DNA of 13,947 nt from Actinomycetes bacterium. Its GTDB lineage: Bacteria; Actinomycetota; Acidimicrobiia; Spongiisociales; UBA5794. Below, in pieces: positions 1 to 6,476 of this stretch. The stretch's first letter is position 1. The number at the start of each line of letters is the position of its first letter. The stretch spans positions 1 through 13,947 of the forward strand of contig JAJRYI010000254.1 of NCBI GenBank assembly GCA_024275815.1, written 5' to 3'. The notes under the pieces were generated by a model, which did no database searches, was not told the DNA's origin, and was given only the letters and a program-made list of their open reading frames with translations. Both the position numbers and the translations under genes were made by a program.

Positions 1-1065
1 CAACAGATGCTCGTCGGCAAGGTCGATACGGTTGCCAAACAGCAGGTCGACTCCTCCAGGGCGTTGACGGATTCGCTCAGCGAGTCCCAACAGCAACTGG
101 GTCGAGCGCTCGGGGAGCGCCTCGGGAAGGTGGAAGCGGAGATGGCGAAGAACCTGGCGGTGGCCGCAAAGGATCAAGCTGCGTCCCTCGCCGACCTCAC
201 CCAGCGGCTCGCAACGATCGACAAGGCTCAGGACAACATCAAGGCCCTGTCTGAGCAGGTGGTGAGCCTTCAGCACGTCCTCGACGACAACCCCGCCCGT
301 GGTGCGTTCGGGGAGATCCAGCTCGCCGACATCGTCGAGTCCATGTTGCCTTCGTTCGCCTACACGATGCAGGCCCCCCTCGCGAACGGGAAACAGGTCG
401 ACTGCCTCATCGAACTCCCGGACCCTCCCGGGCCGATCTCCGTCGATGCGAAGTTCCCGCTCAAGGCGTATCAGGAGATGCTCGCTGCTGGGAACCAGAC
501 GGAGCGCGACAAGGCTGCAAAGCAGCTTTCGCTCGACACGAAGCGCCACATCAAGGACATTGCAGACAAGTACGTTGACCAGCCGATCGACGCTGAGCGA
601 ACAACGGCGGAGAACGCGCTCATGTTCATCCCGTCCGAAGCCGTCTACGGCGAGCTCCACGCCCACCACCCCGGCGTGATCCAGGAGAGCCACAAACGCA
701 AGGTGTACCTCGTGTCGCCCACCACGTTGATGGCGACGCTCACAACGGTGCGGGCCATCCTGCGCGACGTCGAGATGCGCAAGCAAGCTTCGGTCATCCA
801 GCGTGAGGTCGGTGTTCTCCTCACCGACATCGGACGCCTCAACGACCGGGTGGTGAACCTCGACCGACACTTCGGCCTGGCGGTCAAGGACATCGATGAG
901 ATCAAGACGAGTTCCCGCAAGATCGTCAGCAGAGGAGACAGGATCGAGGCGCTCGATCTCGGTGGAAGCGATGACCCCGTGGCCCCCCTCGAGGGTGCTG
1001 CGTCGACGACGGATCAGGTCGAGGTACCGGCCTCGTTCGAGGAGCAGACTCTGACGTTGGAGTAA
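1..1065 (+). CDS. rmuC: DNA recombination protein RmuC, 3' part (5' end outside window)
   Basis: The reading frame is open from the first base, so the gene starts upstream; 353 codons plus the stop are visible after two leading Gln codons. The first ~90 residues (to about position 280) are Gln/Ala/Glu/Lys-rich with heptad spacing, as expected for the RmuC coiled coil. The RmuC core follows: an N-P-A-R-G-A-F-G-E segment near 291-315, the V-D-A-K-F-P-L motif near 445-465, L-M-F-I-P-S-E near 620-640 and L-V-S-P-T-T-L-M near 709-732. These match the nuclease-like fold of the family (PF02646). RmuC limits inversions between short repeats in E. coli; its biochemical activity is poorly defined. The C-terminal ~35 residues are acidic and unconserved. 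Most RmuC proteins have an N-terminal membrane anchor, which would lie outside the window. No hairpin-plus-U terminator is seen after the stop, so read-through towards rho is possible. Confidence 0.93.
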   Translation, partial: QQMLVGKVDTVAKQQVDSSRALTDSLSESQQQLGRALGERLGKVEAEMAKNLAVAAKDQAASLADLTQRLATIDKAQDNIKALSEQVVSLQHVLDDNPARGAFGEIQLADIVESMLPSFAYTMQAPLANGKQVDCLIELPDPPGPISVDAKFPLKAYQEMLAAGNQTERDKAAKQLSLDTKRHIKDIADKYVDQPIDAERTTAENALMFIPSEAVYGELHAHHPGVIQESHKRKVYLVSPTTLMATLTTVRAILRDVEMRKQASVIQREVGVLLTDIGRLNDRVVNLDRHFGLAVKDIDEIKTSSRKIVSRGDRIEALDLGGSDDPVAPLEGAASTTDQVEVPASFEEQTLTLE

Positions 1066-1069
1066 TTGA

Positions 1070-1097
1070 TTGCGTTAGGCGGGCCGGACCCTATACT
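1070..1097 (+). promoter_or_regulatory. probable sigma-A-type promoter for rho
   Basis: A TTGCGT -35-like element (1070-1075) lies 16 bp ahead of TATACT (1092-1097), a near-consensus -10. It sits just after the rmuC stop codon, and transcription would begin near 1104, giving a leader of about 130 nt before the rho ATG. The flanking bases resemble the candidate promoter before the atp operon, which shares GATTGCG at the -35 and CTAT at the -10. This is seen by eye only; no start site has been mapped. Confidence 0.6.
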
Positions 1098-1106
1098 TTC
1101 AGTACT

Positions 1107-1138
1107 CCCACCGACCAGCCGAAGCGGCTTGGCGTGGG
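1107..1138 (+). promoter_or_regulatory. hairpin in the rho 5' leader
   Basis: CCCAC (1107-1111) pairs with GTGGG (1134-1138). Inside it, CCAGCCG (1115-1121) pairs with CGGCTTGG (1125-1132) with one bulged T and an AAG loop. Together this is a stem of about 12 bp close to the predicted 5' end of the rho transcript. GGG at 1136-1138 could instead pair with CCC at 1142-1144, so two forms are possible. There is no U-tract after it, so it is not a standard intrinsic terminator. The downstream part of the leader (about 1141-1217) has clearly more C than G. A role in rho autoregulation is inference. Confidence 0.4.
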
Positions 1139-1234
1139 TATCCCTAAGGCGTTCCGCCGCTCCCGCGTATGAGCGCTGCTGTTCCCGGCCTAACGGCCAC
1201 AGAACCCGACCATCTCGAAAGGGGCACAGACGAG

Positions 1235-2710
1235 ATGAGTACACCAAGGGCCAAACTGCAGGAGCTCAAGCTTCCTGCCCTCCGAGACATGGCTGCGTCC
1301 GTTGACGTAGACCACGACGGATTGCAGAAATCGAAGCTGATCGCTGCGATCCTCGAATCGGAGAAATTCGACCCAACCATGCTTCCCGACGACGAGCCTG
1401 CAGCTCCCGTCGAGGCCAAGCCTCTCAGCGACGCTCCGGCCTCGACAGACGGTGGCGCGCCGGCGAGCGATGGGGGAGACAGGTCCCACGATCGTGACGA
1501 TCACGACGGAGACCGCCAGGGAAACCGTCGCAACCGCAACCGGAACCGGAACCGGAACCGGAACCGCAACCGGGAACCGATCGACGAATCAGAACTCGAA
1601 GTGCGCGAGGGCATCCTCGACATCCTCCCGGAGGGGTACGGATTCCTCCGAGTCACCGGGTATCTCCCGGGGGACAAGGACGTCTACGTACCTGCCAACG
1701 TCGTGCGAAAGTCACGTCTGCGCAAAGGCGACATCATCTCTGGGCCGATCCGCCCCGCTCGCGCCCAGGAGAAGTTCCCCGCACTCGTTCGCGCCGTCAA
1801 GGTCAACGGAATCGACCCTGAAGAAGCAGCGGACCGCCCCAAGTTCGCGAAGCTGACGCCACTCTTCCCCGATCAGCGACTTCGCCTCGAGGTCGAAGGT
1901 GAACCGAACCTCATGATGGCGAGGATCATCGACATCATCGCCCCGATCGGAAAGGGACAGCGCGGATTGATCGTGTCCCCGCCCAAGGCCGGAAAGACGA
2001 CCGTCCTCAAGGACATCGCGTACTCGATCACGACGAACAACCCTGAGTGCTACCTGATGGTCGTCCTCGTCGACGAGCGCCCTGAGGAAGTCACCGACAT
2101 GCAGCGTTCGGTCAAGGGAGAGGTCATCTCCTCGACGTTCGACCGTCCCGCTGAGGAGCACACGCAGGTCTCCGAACTCGCCATCGAGCGGGCCAAGCGG
2201 ATGGTCGAGACGGGCACCGACGTGGTGATCCTCCTCGACTCGATCACGAGGCTTGCCAGGGCACACAACCTGGCGACGCCGGCATCGGGAAGGATCCTCT
2301 CTGGTGGTGTCGACTCGACGGCACTGTATCCGCCGAAGCGTTTCTTCGGTGCTGCTCGCAACATCGAAGAGGGGGGAAGCCTGACCATCATCGGCACCGC
2401 TCTCGTCGAGACGGGGAGCCGCATGGACGAGGTCATCTTCGAGGAGTTCAAAGGGACCGGCAACATGGAGCTGCGCCTCGACCGCAAGCTCGCCGACCGT
2501 CGCATCTACCCGGCGATCGACATCGAGCCGTCGGGTACCCGCCGTGAAGAGTTGCTGATGGAACCCGAAGAACTCGCTCAGGTGTGGAAGCTCCGCCGTG
2601 TGCTTCTCGCCCTCGAGTCGGGTGCCGCTCTCGAGTTGCTCATCGATAGGCTCAAGACCACCAAGTCCAACGCAGAGTTCCTGCTTTCGGTCGCCAAGAG
2701 CGGCCAGTGA
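1235..2710 (+). CDS. rho: transcription termination factor Rho
   Basis: A 491-residue hexameric RNA helicase that ends transcription at C-rich unstructured RNA. Residues 1-45 form the Rho N-terminal helical domain (K-L-P-A-L-R-D-M). Residues ~46-118 are an acidic then Arg/Asn-rich linker with a run of alternating R and N (about 98-113), typical in position for actinobacterial Rho. The cold-shock-like RNA-binding domain starts at E-G-I-L-D-I-L-P-E-G-Y-G-F (125-137). Walker A is P-P-K-A-G-K-T (249-255), Walker B is V-V-I-L-L-D-S (330-336), the Q-loop region is at about 354-370 and the R-loop is near 472-480 (L-K-T-T-K-S-N-A-E). All catalytic elements are present. The start chosen is ATG 1235, preceded by GAAAGGGG (1217-1224). 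An in-frame ATG at 1169 would add 22 unconserved residues and has no ribosome site. It has its own probable promoter and leader. No terminator is visible before the following L31 gene, 52 bp on. Confidence 0.97.
   Translation: MSTPRAKLQELKLPALRDMAASVDVDHDGLQKSKLIAAILESEKFDPTMLPDDEPAAPVEAKPLSDAPASTDGGAPASDGGDRSHDRDDHDGDRQGNRRNRNRNRNRNRNRNREPIDESELEVREGILDILPEGYGFLRVTGYLPGDKDVYVPANVVRKSRLRKGDIISGPIRPARAQEKFPALVRAVKVNGIDPEEAADRPKFAKLTPLFPDQRLRLEVEGEPNLMMARIIDIIAPIGKGQRGLIVSPPKAGKTTVLKDIAYSITTNNPECYLMVVLVDERPEEVTDMQRSVKGEVISSTFDRPAEEHTQVSELAIERAKRMVETGTDVVILLDSITRLARAHNLATPASGRILSGGVDSTALYPPKRFFGAARNIEEGGSLTIIGTALVETGSRMDEVIFEEFKGTGNMELRLDRKLADRRIYPAIDIEPSGTRREELLMEPEELAQVWKLRRVLLALESGAALELLIDRLKTTKSNAEFLLSVAKSGQ
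1531..1572 (+). repeat. in-frame hexanucleotide repeat in rho, seven (S)AACCG units
   Basis: Seven consecutive 6-bp units of the form CAACCG or GAACCG run from 1531 to 1572, with a slightly broken eighth unit after. In the rho frame they encode alternating Asn-Arg across roughly residues 98-113. Because the unit is 6 bp, copy-number change by slippage would keep the frame and only lengthen or shorten the linker. Confidence 0.9.
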
Positions 2711-2762
2711 CGAGCAGCGAACACAGTCCACTACAGTTCACACGTATCGATCAGGAGACCCC

Positions 2763-3059
2763 GTGAAGTCCGACATCCATCCGAGTTACCGTCCCGTCGT
2801 GTTTCAGGACACGTCATCCGACTTCGCGTTTCTGACGAAGTCGACCATCGAGACGTCCGAGACGGTCGAGTGGGAAGACGGTGAGACCTACCCCCTCGCC
2901 AAGGTCGAGATCTCCTCGGCCAGCCACCCCTTCTATACGGGCAAGCAGATCCTCGTCGACACCACCGGGCGTGTCGAGCGCTTCCGCAAGCGTTACGGGC
3001 AGATGGAGTCGAAGCCGGCTCCTGCCGCTGTCGACGCCTCCGAAGATTCGGGCGAGTAG
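2763..3059 (+). CDS. rpmE2: 50S ribosomal protein L31, type B (zinc-free form)
   Basis: A 98-residue L31 of the large ribosomal subunit. Its sequence follows the type B pattern: I-H-P-x-Y-R-P-V-V-F-Q-D-T near the N terminus, then V-E-W-E-D-G-x-T-Y-P-L, V-E-I-S-S-x-S-H-P-F-Y-T-G-K-Q and G-R-V-E-R-F-R-K-R-Y-G. There is no cysteine in the whole protein, so the zinc ribbon of type A L31 is absent. The last ~18 residues (Pro/Ala then acidic) extend past the usual end. The start is GTG 2763, with AGGAG at 2753-2757; the longer upstream frame lies inside rho and lacks L31 similarity. The gene following rho is commonly rpmE; here that slot holds the B type. Its stop abuts the TTG of the next gene, suggesting translational coupling. 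Confidence 0.95.
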   Translation: MKSDIHPSYRPVVFQDTSSDFAFLTKSTIETSETVEWEDGETYPLAKVEISSASHPFYTGKQILVDTTGRVERFRKRYGQMESKPAPAAVDASEDSGE

Positions 3060-4004
3060 TTGAGTCGATCTCCTGGCGCCTCGGTTGGCGGTCAGGCGGT
3101 CATCGAGGGCGTCATGATGCGCGCCCCGGACGCCTGGGCGGTTGCAGTGCGACGTCCCGACGGCGTCATCGAGGCCAAGCGGAACGAACTCCCTGCGCTG
3201 TCATCGCGCAACCGACTTGCGAAGATCCCGTTCCTGCGAGGCATCTTCGTGCTCATCGAGTCCCTTCAACTCGGGTTCCGTGCCTTGTCATGGTCTGCAG
3301 AGATGTCCGGGGAAGAAGAGGAAGAGATCGGGCGCAAGGAGATCATCTTCACGATGGTCTTCGCCGTCGTTGCAGCGATCGGCATCTTCGTGCTTGCACC
3401 TGCCTTCGCCGCGAACTGGATCAAGGACCTGGTCGGAGGGAACGGGATCCTGTTCGTCGTCATCGACGGTGCGTTCCGGATCGCGATGATCGTCGGGTAC
3501 ATCTGGCTCATCGGTCGCAGCGAGGAGATCCAGCGTGTGTTCGAGTACCACGGTGCCGAGCACAAGACCATTCACGCATATGAGAACGGTGATCCGCTCG
3601 ACGTCGAAGCCATTCAGCGTTACAGCCCGCGCCATCCTCGTTGCGGGACATCCTTCATCATCATCGTTGCGATGGTCGCCTTCGTCGTCTTCCTCACCCT
3701 TGCGCCGCTGCCGTTCGTATGGCAGGTCGCGGCAAGGATCCTCCTGATCCCGCTGATCGCAGGGATCTCGTACGAGGTCCTCAAGGCAGCTGCTGGAAAG
3801 GCCTGGATCGCCTGGGCGTCCCAACCTGGGATCTGGATTCAGTCGATCACGACGAAGGAGCCTTCCAGCGACCAGGTAGAAGTGGCGATCGCTTCGTTGC
3901 TCGCCGCCCTCGACCCCCTCGAGGTCGAGTCCGTCAAGCAACGAGGGGCTGTGGCCCCCGCTGCTCTTGCAGCCGAGTTCGACCTCGGTGACGGCGATGG
4001 ATGA
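3060..4004 (+). CDS. DUF1385 family membrane protein (YqhQ-like)
   Basis: A 314-residue protein of the DUF1385 family, to which B. subtilis YqhQ belongs; its biochemical role is not established. Family signatures seen: G-G-Q-A-V-I-E-G-V-M-M-R (10-21), F-E-Y-H-G-A-E-H-K (161-169), R-H-P-R-C-G-T-S-F (191-199), G-I-S-Y-E-V-L-K (235-242) and Q-P-G-I-W-I-Q-S-I-T-T-K-E-P (255-268). About four membrane segments are evident (98-118, 129-152, 197-216, 222-243). The H-G-A-E-H-K and R-C-G-T-S-F motifs, with His, Glu and Cys, look like a metal or catalytic site, but that is inference. The start is TTG 3060, directly after the L31 stop; a later start at Met-19 or Met-20 would cut the conserved first motif. 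The ribosome site is weak, so re-initiation from rpmE is likely. The gene ends inside the first codons of prfA (8-nt overlap). DUF1385 genes also occur near prmC/prfA in Firmicutes. Confidence 0.9.
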   Translation: MSRSPGASVGGQAVIEGVMMRAPDAWAVAVRRPDGVIEAKRNELPALSSRNRLAKIPFLRGIFVLIESLQLGFRALSWSAEMSGEEEEEIGRKEIIFTMVFAVVAAIGIFVLAPAFAANWIKDLVGGNGILFVVIDGAFRIAMIVGYIWLIGRSEEIQRVFEYHGAEHKTIHAYENGDPLDVEAIQRYSPRHPRCGTSFIIIVAMVAFVVFLTLAPLPFVWQVAARILLIPLIAGISYEVLKAAAGKAWIAWASQPGIWIQSITTKEPSSDQVEVAIASLLAALDPLEVESVKQRGAVAPAALAAEFDLGDGDG

Positions 4005-5076
4005 GCATCTCCTCGAACGTCTTGCCAAGGTAGAAGAAGCGTTCGAGGACACGCTGACCGAGCTGTCCGACCCTACGGTCACCTCAGATCAGAACCGTTA
4101 CCGCGACGTTGCCCAGCGCCACGCTGAGCTCAAACCTGTGGTCGAGAACTACCGGAAGTACCTCGCAGCAGCGTCCGAGATCGAGGAGGCCAGAGAGATG
4201 GTCGCCGATGAGAGCGACACCGAGATGGTCGAGTACTTCAACGAGACCATCGCGGAGCGAACCGGCGACCTCGAGTTTCTCGAGGCTGAACTACGCAAGC
4301 TACTCGTGCCGAAGGACCCCGACGACGAGAAGGACGTGATCGTCGAGATCCGCGCCGCTGCCGGTGGGGACGAAGCAGCCCTGTGGGCGGGTGATCTCTA
4401 CCGGATGTACGAGCGCTTCGCCGAACGCTCCGGTTGGGTGATCGAGCCGATCAACGTCTCACCGGCCGGGAGTGGCGGGGTCAAGGAAGCCACCTTCGCC
4501 GTCAAGGGCAAGGGCGCGTTCTCCCGCTTCAAGTTCGAAGCAGGGCCGCACCGTGTGCAACGTGTGCCCAAGACCGAGTCTCAAGGCCGCGTCCACACCT
4601 CTGTTGCGACCGTTGCCGTGCTCCCCGAAGTCAAAGACGTCGAAGTCGAGATTCACGACAACGACCTGATCGTCGAGACGATGCGGTCCCAGGGACCTGG
4701 AGGCCAGTCGGTGAACACGACGGACTCTGCTGTGCGGATCACCCACACCCCGACCGGGATCGTCGTGTCGTGTCAGGACGAGAAGTCTCAGCTCCAGAAC
4801 AAGATCAAGGCGATGCGGGTGCTTCGGGCCCGTCTCTATCAGATCCAGGTCGAGGAGCAGCTCGGAGAACGGGCGTCGGTGCGCAAGTCCCAGGTCGGTT
4901 CCGGCGAGCGTTCCGAGAAGATACGTACCTACAACTTCAAGGACAACCGGGTCACGGACCATCGGGTCGGCCTCACCGTGCACTCTCTCCCCGCAGTCCT
5001 CGATGGTGACCTCGAGGTGCTCCATGAGGCGCTCATCGCCCAGGACGTCGCCATCAAGCTCGCCGAGGAGATCTGA
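3997..5076 (+). CDS. prfA: peptide chain release factor 1
   Basis: A 359-residue class I release factor that recognises UAA and UAG in the ribosomal A site and triggers peptide release. Domain 1 is the N-terminal helical part (1-~105). The codon-recognition region contains R-V-P-K-T-E-S-Q-G-R-V-H-T-S (189-202), where the P-x-T tripeptide is PKT instead of the more common PAT or PVT. The peptidyl-transfer motif GGQ is at 235-237 within G-P-G-G-Q-S-V-N-T-T-D-S-A-V-R-I. The C-terminal part has the family's T-Y-N-F-x-x-x-R-V-T-D-H-R block (311-323). Length is normal. The start is ATG 3997 with GGTGA at 3987-3991; it overlaps the DUF1385 gene by 8 nt. The PrmC gene, whose product methylates the GGQ glutamine, begins 4 nt after the stop. 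Confidence 0.97.
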   Translation: MDEHLLERLAKVEEAFEDTLTELSDPTVTSDQNRYRDVAQRHAELKPVVENYRKYLAAASEIEEAREMVADESDTEMVEYFNETIAERTGDLEFLEAELRKLLVPKDPDDEKDVIVEIRAAAGGDEAALWAGDLYRMYERFAERSGWVIEPINVSPAGSGGVKEATFAVKGKGAFSRFKFEAGPHRVQRVPKTESQGRVHTSVATVAVLPEVKDVEVEIHDNDLIVETMRSQGPGGQSVNTTDSAVRITHTPTGIVVSCQDEKSQLQNKIKAMRVLRARLYQIQVEEQLGERASVRKSQVGSGERSEKIRTYNFKDNRVTDHRVGLTVHSLPAVLDGDLEVLHEALIAQDVAIKLAEEI

Positions 5077-5080
5077 CGCG

Positions 5081-5887
5081 GTGCGTTCGACGGATCTCGT
5101 CACGTCGGTGGACGATCTCCCTCATCACGAGGTCGTACGGCTCATGGTCGCAGCCACCGGACATCACCGCACGGACGTGCTCGTAGGTATCGACGTCACC
5201 CCCGAACAGGTTGCACGGTTCGGCGGATACGTGGAGAGGCGGCGGGCGAACGAGCCGCTCCAGTACATCGAGGGATCCGTGCCGTTCGGCCCGGTCGACC
5301 TCGTCGTGGATCATCGGGTTCTCGTGCCTCGCCCCGAGACCGAGTACCTCTTTGAACTGGCGGTTGCACGGGTGGAATCCCCCAGCGTGATCGTCGATCT
5401 GTGCACCGGAAGCGGGAACCTCGCCCTGGCCCTGGCATCGGTGCACCCCGACGCATCGGTGTACGCCGTCGATCTCTCCGGAGATGCCGCTGCAGTAGCC
5501 CTCGAGAACGCTCGGCGCAACGGTCTCGACGTCGTTGTGCTCACGGGCGACCTCTACGAACCACTGCCGGAACACCTCCTCGGCAGCGTCGACCTCCTCG
5601 TTGCGAACCCCCCGTATCTCGCTGCAGATGAGGTAGCGAATCTGCCACCCGACGTCCTCGCCGAACCGAGGGGTGCTCTCGTGGCAGGGGAGCGGGGAGA
5701 CGAGGTGCTCGAGCGGATTGCAGCGGATGTTCACCGATGGCTGCAGCCCGGTGGCGTCGTCATCTGCGAAATCTCCGAGTACGCCGTCGAGCGCAGCCTC
5801 GCGCACTTCGAGAACCTCGACGCGGTGGTCGAGAAAGACCTCACCGGCACGGAACGTTTCGTCGTCGGTTGCCGCCGAGTCGAGTAG
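5081..5887 (+). CDS. prmC: release factor glutamine methyltransferase PrmC
   Basis: A 268-residue SAM-dependent methyltransferase that N5-methylates the Gln of the GGQ motif in RF1 and RF2. The N-terminal substrate-binding helical domain (1-~80) ends in R-R-x-x-E-P-L-Q-Y-I-x-G (54-65), then L-V-P-R-P-E-T-E (81-88). The SAM-binding motif I is V-D-L-C-T-G-S-G-N-L-A-L-A-L-A (105-119). The catalytic N-P-P-Y, which holds the target glutamine amide, is at 176-179. The start is GTG 5081, with GAGGAG at 5065-5070, giving a slightly short but complete N-terminal domain. A longer in-frame start at 5003 would lie within prfA and add Ser/Arg-rich residues that look like shadow translation. The gene sits directly downstream of its substrate gene, 4 nt from prfA, and 4 nt before the Sua5 gene. 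Confidence 0.96.
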   Translation: MRSTDLVTSVDDLPHHEVVRLMVAATGHHRTDVLVGIDVTPEQVARFGGYVERRRANEPLQYIEGSVPFGPVDLVVDHRVLVPRPETEYLFELAVARVESPSVIVDLCTGSGNLALALASVHPDASVYAVDLSGDAAAVALENARRNGLDVVVLTGDLYEPLPEHLLGSVDLLVANPPYLAADEVANLPPDVLAEPRGALVAGERGDEVLERIAADVHRWLQPGGVVICEISEYAVERSLAHFENLDAVVEKDLTGTERFVVGCRRVE

Positions 5888-5891
5888 CGTT

Positions 5892-6476
5892 ATGGCCGAG
5901 CATCAGGGAGGTACGTTGGACGTTTCGGCAGCAGTACGAGCGATCAAGCGGGGCGAGATCGTCGGGGTCCCGACAGACACCGTCTATGGACTTGCCGTCG
6001 ATCTCTACGACGAGGCGGCACTCGAACGATTGTTCCATCTCAAGGGACGACACCAGGACAAGCCGATAGCGATTCTCGTCGCTTCCCTCGAACAAGGCCT
6101 GATCCTTGGGGCCATGAGCGACCGGGCTCTCGAGCTTGCCGAGCGGTACTGGCCGGGCGCAGTGACACTGGTTGTTCCCCGTCTCGACACGGCACCGCCG
6201 TGGCTAGGCGATCCGCAGCGACGCACCGTCGCTTTGCGCTGTCCCGACCACCCCGTTGCGCTCGAACTGTTGAACCAGGCAGGCCCGCTCGCCGTCACGT
6301 CTGCGAATCGTTCCGACGGTTCACCGGCACAGGGAGCGGCCGAGGCGGAAGAGATCTTCGGTGATGAGGTGCTCACCTACCTGCCCGGCGATGCCGGCGG
6401 GGGTGCACCATCGACCCTCGTAGATCTCACCCAGCCGTCCGAAGTCGTTCTGCGAGAGGGCCCTGTGCGCCTGTGA
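5892..6476 (+). CDS. L-threonylcarbamoyladenylate synthase (Sua5/YwlC/TsaC family)
   Basis: A 194-residue enzyme that makes threonylcarbamoyl-AMP from threonine, bicarbonate and ATP, the first step of t6A formation at position 37 of ANN-decoding tRNAs. The YrdC-like fold is visible through V-P-T-D-T-V-Y-G-L (26-34), L-K-G-R-x-x-x-K-P (50-58), R-Y-W-P-G-A-V-T-L-V (85-94), V-A-L-R-C-P-D-H-P (113-121) and P-L-A-V-T-S-A-N-R-S-D-G (132-143). Only the catalytic domain is present; the extra C-terminal Sua5 domain of longer members is missing, as in TsaC. The start is uncertain. ATG 5892 lies 4 nt after prmC but has a poor ribosome site. TTG 5916, in frame, has a strong AGGGAGG at 5905-5911 though with only 4 nt spacing. 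Either leaves the domain intact. The end overlaps the next gene as GTGA. Confidence 0.94.
   Translation: MAEHQGGTLDVSAAVRAIKRGEIVGVPTDTVYGLAVDLYDEAALERLFHLKGRHQDKPIAILVASLEQGLILGAMSDRALELAERYWPGAVTLVVPRLDTAPPWLGDPQRRTVALRCPDHPVALELLNQAGPLAVTSANRSDGSPAQGAAEAEEIFGDEVLTYLPGDAGGGAPSTLVDLTQPSEVVLREGPVRL
5905..5918 (+). promoter_or_regulatory. strong Shine-Dalgarno before an alternative TTG start of the Sua5-family gene
   Basis: AGGGAGG (5905-5911) is close to a full anti-16S match and is followed after 4 nt by an in-frame TTG (5916-5918). Using it would remove eight N-terminal residues, none of them conserved. It competes with ATG 5892, which has almost no ribosome site of its own. The short spacing argues against TTG and the strength of the site argues for it. 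Confidence 0.45.

Noticed and set aside
1169..1234. A longer Rho starting 22 codons upstream
   Set aside because: No ribosome site before ATG 1169, and the extra residues are unconserved; ATG 1235 has GAAAGGGG at suitable spacing.
1712..2731. A 339-codon - strand frame opposite rho
   Set aside because: Mirrors the rho reading frame; composition is skewed to Asp/Arg/Leu/Gly and there is no ribosome site or recognisable domain.
2711..2762. Zur-type operator or separate promoter before the L31 gene
   Set aside because: No AT-rich palindrome or -10/-35 pair is seen in these 52 bases.
3288..4082. A 264-codon - strand frame opposite the DUF1385 gene
   Set aside because: Asp/Arg/Glu-rich shadow of the hydrophobic sense protein, no motifs.
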